This document shows positions 58,376 to 64,000 of a stretch of 64,000 nt of DNA, in pieces. Every line of letters starts with the position of its first letter. Positions within the stretch are counted from its first letter, which is position 1. The DNA comes from Streptomyces brevispora (lineage in GTDB: Bacteria; Actinomycetota; Actinomycetes; Streptomycetales; Streptomycetaceae): assembly GCF_007829885.1 (NCBI RefSeq), contig NZ_VIWW01000002.1, positions 496,001 to 560,000 on the forward strand, read 5' to 3'. A program made the translations under genes and the position numbers. The notes beneath the pieces were generated by a model, which had not been told where the DNA came from, ran no database searches, and saw only the letters and a list, made by a program, of their open reading frames with translations.

Positions 58376-58606
58376 TCATGCTGCGTGGGTGGCGTGGTCG
58401 GTGCCGTCGGGGGCGAAGTGGCGCAGGGCGCTGAACTGGGCCTCGATGCGGTTGGGCCAGGAGCTGCCGGCCGGGGCGCAGGCCATCAGATCGAGGGGCC
58501 CGAACCCGTCCGTGCGGAAGACGACTTCGGGCTCGCCGTCCCCGCGGACCCGCACTCCTGCCGCCACCCGGACAGGGAAACCGGCACACGCCGCCCGGCA
58601 CAGCAC
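58376..58606 (-). pseudogene. IS630-family transposase C-terminal remnant
   Basis: The minus strand reads SSWPNRIEAQFSALRHFAPD followed by GTDHATHAA. This matches the conserved SWLNRIEAQFTALRYFALDGTDH end of IS630-type transposases that holds the catalytic Glu (here Glu in NRIEAQF). The preceding 40 residues are only weakly family-like, and the N-terminal two thirds are missing. A dead fragment wedged between two glycosyltransferase genes and probably connected to their rearrangement. Confidence 0.65.
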
Positions 58607-58657
58607 CCGGACGGCGTGTCACATCACAAGCAGGGCAGACGTTGCCCGATCCGGCAC

Positions 58658-59839
58658 CTAGCTGTGGAGCAGGGCCTCCAGCCGGGGGACGATGTCCTGC
58701 GGCGTCGGGAGCGTGGAGATCTCCTTGGCCAGGAACCGCGTCCGCTCGGTGTAGCTCGGCTCCTCCAGGAGCTCACGGCAGGCGGCTGCGATGGTCTCGC
58801 CGGGCGCCTTGTCCGGTGCCTGGGCCACCGGCCACAGGGTCTTGCCGGCGCCGAAGTCACTGATGGCCTTGGCGATGGCCTCGCGGTGGTAGTTCGGCGG
58901 GAACTCCGGCGGGTTCTCCGGGATGATCAGCTGCGGCACGCCGTTCGTCATCAGCGTCGTGGCCGTGGTCGCACCACCGTGGTGGACGGCCAGGTCACAG
59001 GTGGCCGCGGCCACGTCCATCGGGATCCAGCCGACGCGGGCATCGCCCAGATCCGCGCCGAAGCGCTCGGCCGCACCCGGGGAAGCGGCGATCAGGACCT
59101 CGGCGTTCTGCTTGTTCAGCTCGCTGACCAGCAACGGCATGGACCAGCCCGGATCGCGGAACATCAGGCTGCGGAAGCCCGAGGTGATCAGGACACGGCG
59201 ACGGCCCTCGGGGCGGGTGTACATCCACCGCTCCAGGCGACGCTGCGGGTTGCTGGGGATCCAGCGCAGCGACTGCGCGTCCGGGTCGTGCGCCGGGCGC
59301 AGCGACGGCGGGGTGGAGTCGAGAAGCAGGTCGGGCTTGAGCAGCCCGTCCACGCCCAGACGCTCCAGCTCGGGGCGCAGCTCGGCCTCGGCGCCCGGGT
59401 CGATGCCCGTGAGCGGGATGCCCAGGTACTCGACATGACGGACGTACGGGACCTTGAGGTGGGCGGCGAGCAGCATCGCCGCGTAGCTCTGTGAGCTGCC
59501 CACGACCACGTCGGGCGTCCAGTCCTTGGCGAGCTCGAGCAGGGACTTGACGCCGGCGAGGCCCATCTGGGCGAAGCCGCGGCCCTGGCCGAACATCTCC
59601 TCGTCCCCGAGCTCACGGGGGAACCGCAGGCCGCGGCCCGGGTTCGTCACCCGCATGAAATGGCGGATCGGGTCGGCCGTGAAGCAGAACGTAGGGATTC
59701 CGATGGCTTCAGCCGTTTCCACCCACGGCTCGTGGGCGGCCAGCATGACCTGGTGCCCCGCGTTCCGCGCGGCCGTCGCCAGCGGCGCGGCGGCATAGTA
59801 GGTGGCCTGGCTGCCTGTGGTGACGAACAGGATTTTCAT
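58658..59839 (-). CDS. GT-B glycosyltransferase (GT1/GT28-like antibiotic type), paralogue
   Basis: Protein of 393 residues: KILFVTTGSQATYYAAAPLATAARNAGHQVMLAAHEPWVE, VVVGSSQSYAAMLLAAHLKVPYVRHVEYLGIPL, and the donor motif VGWIPMDVAAATCDLAVHHGGATTATTLMTNGVPQLIIPEN (about 275-315). It is closely related to the gene at 57095 but in opposite orientation, separated by an IS630 remnant. The two enzymes could act in series on different sugars or sites. The start at 59839 lies 109 bp from operator 5. A ribosome site is weak (AGTGCC), so initiation efficiency is unclear. Confidence 0.9.
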   Translation of the reverse strand: MKILFVTTGSQATYYAAAPLATAARNAGHQVMLAAHEPWVETAEAIGIPTFCFTADPIRHFMRVTNPGRGLRFPRELGDEEMFGQGRGFAQMGLAGVKSLLELAKDWTPDVVVGSSQSYAAMLLAAHLKVPYVRHVEYLGIPLTGIDPGAEAELRPELERLGVDGLLKPDLLLDSTPPSLRPAHDPDAQSLRWIPSNPQRRLERWMYTRPEGRRRVLITSGFRSLMFRDPGWSMPLLVSELNKQNAEVLIAASPGAAERFGADLGDARVGWIPMDVAAATCDLAVHHGGATTATTLMTNGVPQLIIPENPPEFPPNYHREAIAKAISDFGAGKTLWPVAQAPDKAPGETIAAACRELLEEPSYTERTRFLAKEISTLPTPQDIVPRLEALLHS

Positions 59840-59947
59840 GGCACTCCGGATGCTTTTCGTGAGTCGCGGCCTGACGTATACGAGAACAGCTTCGATATTC
59901 CACAGCGCGCAGTTTTTCTGTCAAACACCGCGAATTCGCAGGGCCGT

Positions 59948-59976
59948 GTTCGAATGAGCATTCCACGCAGTTGAAC
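59948..59976. promoter_or_regulatory. StrR-type operator 5
   Basis: GTTCGAATG, 11-bp spacer, CAGTTGAAC. The right arm is consensus, the left arm has two changes at its inner end. Further TTGAAC and GGTTCACC motifs follow on the right. It serves the divergent glycosyltransferase (59839) and lyase (60083 onwards) operons. Confidence 0.7.
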
Positions 59977-60082
59977 GCATTGAACATCGCATCCGGTTCA
60001 CCGGCCCGCCCGCCGTGGCAACATGTCGTGCGGCGAAAACAAGTCCTCAGCACACAGCGGACATTGAAAGACGGTGGCTCTT

Positions 60083-60346
60083 ATGAATAACCTCATCTAC
60101 AACGCCCGTATGGCTCTCCGGGACATCATGGAAGTCAACATCTTCACGCAGGGCAACGACAAAGTGCACCTGACCGTCTTCCCCGACCTCGTCTGGGAGG
60201 GCACCGCGCAGACGCAGACCGACAAGGTCGTCCAGGAGGTCCTCGGCCGTCTGAACGACATGGACATGGACATCGTCGGCGGCGACACCGGCATCAGGAC
60301 CCTGCTGGACGGCGGTTCCGTGGAGATCGTCCGCAAGGCCGCCTGA
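60083..60346 (+). CDS. Small hypothetical protein (87 residues) leading the lyase operon
   Basis: Protein of 87 residues, MNNLIYNARMALRDIMEVNIF at the start, mixed helix-strand, acidic in the middle (NDMDMDIVGGDTG) and ending VEIVRKAA. I do not recognise a family. It has no cysteines or membrane segment. The high content of short conserved-looking hydrophobic strands suggests a small folded protein. First gene after operator 5 and 67 bp before the lyase, so likely part of the hydrazine module or of its regulation. ATG 60083 is chosen (GGTGG upstream); GTG 60074 is in frame. Confidence 0.7.
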   Translation: MNNLIYNARMALRDIMEVNIFTQGNDKVHLTVFPDLVWEGTAQTQTDKVVQEVLGRLNDMDMDIVGGDTGIRTLLDGGSVEIVRKAA

Positions 60347-60413
60347 GAACCGCTGCCGTGCCGTCGCGCCCGGCAGGGTGCCGACGGCCCACGCCCGAGG
60401 AGGTAGGACGCCT

Positions 60414-61685
60414 GTGATAGCCCGATACTCACTGCCCGAGATGGCGGAACTCTGGTCCGACCAGGCCCGCTACACCACCTGGGCCGAGGTGGAGGTCCTG
60501 GCCTCCGAGGCGCAGGTGCTGCTCGGCAGGGTTCCCGAGGCCGCCCTCACGGACATCCGGAGCGCCCGGGTGCCGGCGGCGGCGCGCGTCGCGGAGCTGG
60601 AGCGTGAGCGCGACCACGAGATCCTCTCCTTCCTCGCGGCCTTCTGCGAGGACATGCCGGAGGACTCCGCCCGCTGGGTGCACCTCGGCATGACGAGCTA
60701 CGACCTCGTGGACACCGCTCTCGGGCACACCCTCGCCCGCGCCTGCGACCTGCTGGCCGGCGCCGCGCGCCGGCTGCGCACGGCGCTGGTCGAGAAGGCC
60801 GTCGCGCACTGGGACACGGTGTGCATCGGCCGCACCCACGGCATGCACGCCGAACCCACCACCTTCGGCCACAAACTGGCCGGGTTCGCCTTCGCGATCG
60901 ACCGCTCGGTACGGAGGCTGGAGGAGGCCCGCGAGCAGGTCGCCGTCGGCACGATCTCCGGCTCCGTCGGCACGTACGCGCTGATCGACCCCTTCGTCGA
61001 GAAGCACGTCTGCGAGACCCTCGGCCTGGGCGCGGAGCCGGCGCCGAGCCAGGTCGTGGCCCGCGACCGGCACGCCCAGCTCGTGCAGGCGATCGCCACG
61101 CTCGGCGCCTGCGTCGAGCAGATCGCCCTCGAGGTCCGGCTGCTCTCCCGCAGCGAGGTCCGCGAGGTCGAGGAACCCCGCACGGCCGCGTACCAGGGGT
61201 CGAGCGCCATGCCGCACAAGCGGAACCCGACGACCAGCGAGCGGCTCACCGGCCTCGCCCGGCTGCTGCGCGGCTACGCGGGAACGATGCTGGAGAACGT
61301 GGCGCTCTGGCACGAGCGAGACCTCTCCCACTCCTCCGTCGAACGGATCGTCCTGCCGGACGCCTTCACGGTCGCCCACTACCAGGTGACCTCGGCCACC
61401 GAGCTCATCCGGGACCTCGACGTGCACCCCGACCGGATGCGCGCCGCGATCGACCACACGGGCGGGCTCGCCTACAGCTCGGCGGTCCTCGCCGACCTGC
61501 TGGAGAGCGGGCACGAGCGCGAGCGGACCTACCGGATGATCCAGGACGCCGCGAACGGGGAGGACTTCTTCACGCTGCTCAGGACCGAGGGCGTACGGAC
61601 CGATCCGCTGGGGCCCGATCGTTTCCTGGTACACCATGACGTCATCTACAAGCGATTGGAGCGCCTTCGTGAGCTGGACCATTGA
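60414..61685 (+). CDS. Adenylosuccinate lyase/fumarase superfamily enzyme (putative hydrazinosuccinate lyase)
   Basis: Protein of 423 residues. The superfamily signature GSSAMPHKRNPTTSER (about 260-275) carries the catalytic Ser, GRTHGMHAEPTTFGHKL holds the His-containing region, and LGMTSYDLVDTALG is the third conserved block. Purine PurB has similar parts but lies with pur genes and here the context is secondary metabolism. In fosfazinomycin and kinamycin clusters the homologue eliminates fumarate from an N-substituted aspartate (hydrazinosuccinate), releasing hydrazine. The GTG at 60414 follows GAGGAGG. Its end overlaps the acetyltransferase gene by 17 bp. Confidence 0.88.
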   Translation: MIARYSLPEMAELWSDQARYTTWAEVEVLASEAQVLLGRVPEAALTDIRSARVPAAARVAELERERDHEILSFLAAFCEDMPEDSARWVHLGMTSYDLVDTALGHTLARACDLLAGAARRLRTALVEKAVAHWDTVCIGRTHGMHAEPTTFGHKLAGFAFAIDRSVRRLEEAREQVAVGTISGSVGTYALIDPFVEKHVCETLGLGAEPAPSQVVARDRHAQLVQAIATLGACVEQIALEVRLLSRSEVREVEEPRTAAYQGSSAMPHKRNPTTSERLTGLARLLRGYAGTMLENVALWHERDLSHSSVERIVLPDAFTVAHYQVTSATELIRDLDVHPDRMRAAIDHTGGLAYSSAVLADLLESGHERERTYRMIQDAANGEDFFTLLRTEGVRTDPLGPDRFLVHHDVIYKRLERLRELDH

Positions 61686-62070
61686 GCGGGAGAACGGCCC
61701 CGACCTCAACCTCGACGAGGTACTGAGGGTCTACCGGGAGTCCGGCCTCGGCGAGCGCCGGCCCGTCGACGACACCGAGCGCATGGCCGCGATGGTCCGC
61801 AACGCCAACCTGGTCGTCACGGCCCGGGCCGACGGCGAGCTCGTCGGCATCGCCCGCAGCGTCTCGGACTTCGCCTACGTCACCTACCTCTCCGACATCG
61901 CCGTGGTCCGCGCCCACCAGCGCTCCGGCATCGGCCGCGAGCTGATCGACGCCACCCGCAAGGAGGCGCCGCAGGCCAAGATCGTGCTGCTGTCGGCGCC
62001 GGCCGCGGCCGCGTACTACCCGCACATCGGCTTCGCCGCCCACAACTCCGCCTGGGTCCTCAACCCCTGA
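61669..62070 (+). CDS. GNAT-family N-acetyltransferase
   Basis: Protein of 133 residues of the compact GNAT fold: VVTARADGELVGIARSVSDF, the acetyl-CoA pyrophosphate loop VVRAHQRSGIGRELI (Q/RxxGxG/A) and YYPHIGFAAHNSAWVLNP at the end. In the fosfazinomycin hydrazine pathway a GNAT enzyme acetylates the hydrazine carried on glutamate; position next to the lyase supports the same role. GTG 61669 inside the lyase gene has GGAG 8 bases upstream, and the overlap couples translation. Confidence 0.85.
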   Translation: MSWTIERENGPDLNLDEVLRVYRESGLGERRPVDDTERMAAMVRNANLVVTARADGELVGIARSVSDFAYVTYLSDIAVVRAHQRSGIGRELIDATRKEAPQAKIVLLSAPAAAAYYPHIGFAAHNSAWVLNP

Positions 62071-62082
62071 GCGGAAGCCGCG

Positions 62083-62120
62083 AGTGCCCGCGCCGTCCGT
62101 CCCCCGGCGGCGCGGGCACT
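62083..62120. terminator. Bidirectional hairpin terminator
   Basis: 13-bp stem (AGTGCCCGCGCCG with CGGCGCGGGCACT) with a 12-nt loop between the acetyltransferase and the convergent multicopper oxidase. Confidence 0.7.
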
Positions 62121-62139
62121 TCGTGTCTCCGCCGCCCGG

Positions 62140-64000
62140 TCAGTGGTGGCCGCCGGCGTGCAGATGCGCGGCCGGGCTCACCACCAGCGGGCGCATCATG
62201 TGCTGCTCGTGCTCCAGCATGTGGCAGTGGTGGACGCCCCGGCCGACGACCGGGAACCGGACGGCGACGCTGACCAGTTCGCCCGGGGTGCCGTCGGGTC
62301 CGGGGACGATGTCCCCGGCGGTCCCCACCCGGATGACGTCCTTCTCGCCCGTCTCGTGCGCGTCGAGGGCGGCCGCCCCCTTGAAGGTCACCGGCCGGCT
62401 CGTGCCCCGGGTCACCCGGTCGAAGCCGGTCACGTCGTAATGCTCGCGCGCGAGCACCTGGAAGTGACCCAGATGCATGTGCATGGGGTGCGGGACGCCG
62501 GTGAGATTGAGGTAGTTCCAGATCTCCACGCTGCCGTGCGCGATGGTGAACGTGCGCCCCTCGTCGTACGCGTACGACGTCCTGCGCAGCGTCCGCAGTG
62601 TCCCCCCGGCATCCCGGACCTGCACGACACCGGTCGTCGGGAAGGTGAGACCGGCCGGGTCGACCTCCTCCATCTCCCACATCTCGGGCACGTTCGAGGA
62701 GCCGGGCCCGCAGATGAGGACCCAGCGCGGCGCCTGCTCGTGCGGCAGGTCCGCGTGCCCGACCCGCTTGAACGAGGTCGACAGGACGACCGGCGGGGCG
62801 TAGGCGGTGTCCGGCCGGCGGTCGGCGACACGGAACTGCATCACATCGGGTTCCAGGAGGTCGTTCTTCCGGTCCGGGGCGCCGGGCGTGATCCCCTGGA
62901 AGGTGTTGACCAGCTTCAGGGTCCGGCCGCGGAAGGCGGTGAAGTCGACCAGGACCTCGGCCCGTTCGCCGGGGGAGAGGTTCAGCGCACCGTCCACCGG
63001 GACCGGCCGGTCCAGCAGCCCCTGATCGGTGCCGATCACCCGCAGCCCGCCCGCCACAGGCACCCCGTCCGCGAGCAGCATCAGCCGGTACATGCGGGAG
63101 TTGGCGGCGTTGACGATCCGGAAGCGGTACCAGCGCGGCTTCACCTCCAGATACGGCCAGACCACCCCGTTGACCAGCGTGAACGGGGCGGCGTGCGCGC
63201 GCATCAGCCGCTGCGCGCCGATCATCCCCACCTTGTGCACCGAGCCGCCGGCCAGCGCGCCGGAGGCATCCGTGTCGAAGTTCCGGTCGCTCAGGACGAG
63301 CGGCACGTCCTGGCCGCCCCCGGGCAGGCCGAGCGCGGGCTCCTCCTCGGTGCGCGAGGTGAAAAGGCCGACGAGCCCGGCGTAGACGCTGAAGCGGCTC
63401 ACGTGGTGGGTGTGGTCGTGGTACCACAGCGTCGTCGAGGCCTGGTCGTTCGGGTACGCGCTGAGCTGGACGTCCCCGGGGCCGATCAGGTTCTCCATCC
63501 AGCCGTCGTTCCCGCCGCCGGCGAGCATGCCGTGCAGATGCACCGCGACCCAGGGCGGCAGACCGGCGACGCCCGCCACCTCCTGGCAGCCCTCCGTGCC
63601 GGGGTAGTTGGAGAGCGGGTCGGGGGAGGAGCCCTGGGGCTGGTCGAAGTCGACGGCCTTGACGGGGATGTTCCCGGTCAGCCGGTTCTCCCAGGTGATC
63701 CGGAGCGGCCGGCCGGCGGTCGCGGCGATCGTCGGACCCGGGTAGACACCCTCGTACGTCCACATCGGCACCGGCGGCAGCTCCGAGTGCAGCGTGACGT
63801 CGGCGGTGACCAGACGCACGGTCAGCTCGTCGTGGCCGCCCCGGCCGCGGGGCCGGAGCACGGGCGGTATCCGCAGCGGATCCTTGAACTTGGTGAGCCC
63901 CAGCCCGGGCGCCGAGGGCTCGGGGCCGCCGGGCGCGGCCAGGGCGGCCGATCTGCCCAGGAGCGGGACGGCCGCGGCGGCTAGCCCGATGCCGGTGACC
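62140..64000 (-). CDS. Multicopper oxidase (CotA/phenoxazinone-synthase-like), N terminus cut by the window
   Basis: At least 620 residues are visible; the frame continues past base 64000. The N-terminal visible part VTGIGLAAAAVPLLGRSAALAAPG looks like the hydrophobic end of a Tat/Sec signal peptide, so the protein is probably exported. Copper motifs are complete: AVHLHGML, LWYHDHTHH, VPHPMHMHLGHFQVL and HHCHMLEHEQHMM with the type 1 Met. It is the large CotA/PhsA-like laccase type that oxidises phenols by one electron and can couple them. It could join or quinonise aromatic units of the product, or be a neighbouring copper-homeostasis gene. Start beyond the window. Confidence 0.9.
   Translation of the reverse strand, partial: VTGIGLAAAAVPLLGRSAALAAPGGPEPSAPGLGLTKFKDPLRIPPVLRPRGRGGHDELTVRLVTADVTLHSELPPVPMWTYEGVYPGPTIAATAGRPLRITWENRLTGNIPVKAVDFDQPQGSSPDPLSNYPGTEGCQEVAGVAGLPPWVAVHLHGMLAGGGNDGWMENLIGPGDVQLSAYPNDQASTTLWYHDHTHHVSRFSVYAGLVGLFTSRTEEEPALGLPGGGQDVPLVLSDRNFDTDASGALAGGSVHKVGMIGAQRLMRAHAAPFTLVNGVVWPYLEVKPRWYRFRIVNAANSRMYRLMLLADGVPVAGGLRVIGTDQGLLDRPVPVDGALNLSPGERAEVLVDFTAFRGRTLKLVNTFQGITPGAPDRKNDLLEPDVMQFRVADRRPDTAYAPPVVLSTSFKRVGHADLPHEQAPRWVLICGPGSSNVPEMWEMEEVDPAGLTFPTTGVVQVRDAGGTLRTLRRTSYAYDEGRTFTIAHGSVEIWNYLNLTGVPHPMHMHLGHFQVLAREHYDVTGFDRVTRGTSRPVTFKGAAALDAHETGEKDVIRVGTAGDIVPGPDGTPGELVSVAVRFPVVGRGVHHCHMLEHEQHMMRPLVVSPAAHLHAGGHH

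Noticed and set aside
60414..61685. The lyase as housekeeping purine gene purB
   Set aside because: No purine genes are near; it is overlapped by a GNAT gene and preceded by a StrR-type operator, which fits the hydrazine module.
1..64000. tRNA, rRNA and CRISPR arrays
   Set aside because: No cloverleaf, conserved rRNA segment or spaced direct repeats of suitable length were seen; the tandem arrays found have no spacers.

Overview
The window is high-GC actinomycete DNA, almost certainly Streptomyces. Third codon positions are strongly G/C, and genes are packed in operons with GTG starts and 4-nt start/stop overlaps. Apart from the left edge it is one large secondary-metabolite region. Its strongest signature is a glycosylated angucycline-type aromatic polyketide whose tailoring set matches the kinamycin/lomaiviticin/fluostatin (diazo- or aminobenzofluorene) families: a two-domain antibiotic-biosynthesis monooxygenase of the JadG/AlpJ ring-opening kind, several FAD aromatic hydroxylases, an O-methyltransferase-like protein of the AlpH type, and a hydrazine module (glutamine synthetase-like ligase, amidase, dicluster ferredoxin, a large conserved hypothetical, an adenylosuccinate-lyase-like enzyme and a GNAT acetyltransferase). 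The product assignment is inference from gene content; no homology search was run.

Layout. 1-2.5 kb: edge genes (VOC tail, DUF1801, AraC regulator). 2.6-3.9 kb: StrR/NovG-type pathway regulator. 3.9-5.4 kb: non-coding with repeats and an IS3 orfA remnant. 5.4-18.8 kb: export and resistance (DrrAB-like ABC pair, UvrA-like protein, MFS pump, VOC protein, secreted alpha/beta hydrolase with an Asp nucleophile), a C26 gamma-glutamyl hydrolase-like gene, two deoxysugar genes and a glycosyltransferase. 18.8-29.8 kb: an unusual island with an ATP-grasp ligase, a PhyH dioxygenase, a 19-residue peptide gene followed by a hairpin, and a tightly coupled operon (SUMF1/EgtB-like protein, metallo-beta-lactamase fold, esterase, asparagine synthetase, unknown protein, threonine aldolase, PPOX fold). 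I do not recognise this island as any described pathway. 30-47.5 kb: polyketide tailoring (six FAD hydroxylases, HemY-like oxidase, ACP, ketoreductase, aromatase/cyclase, NmrA-like, AlpH-like, ABM). 47.5-53 kb and 60-62 kb: the hydrazine module in two blocks. 53-60 kb: second CMD-like gene, sulfotransferase, RmlC, 3-ketoreductase, RmlA, two glycosyltransferases and an IS630 remnant. Right edge: multicopper oxidase, cut by the window end.

Regulation can be read from the sequence. Five inverted repeats of the StrR type (9-bp arms around an 11-bp spacer, arms like GTTCAACCG/CGGTTGAAC) lie in five divergent promoter regions at 7.3, 36.5, 40.3, 53.0 and 59.9 kb. They would place the polyketide, hydrazine, sugar and export genes under the regulator at 2.6-3.9 kb. 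I found none in the 18.8-29.8 kb peptide island, which suggests it is controlled separately. No ketosynthase/chain-length-factor pair, second cyclase or sugar 4-ketoreductase is present, so the cluster probably continues past base 64000 or draws on genes elsewhere. No rRNA, tRNA, CRISPR array or complete insertion sequence was seen.
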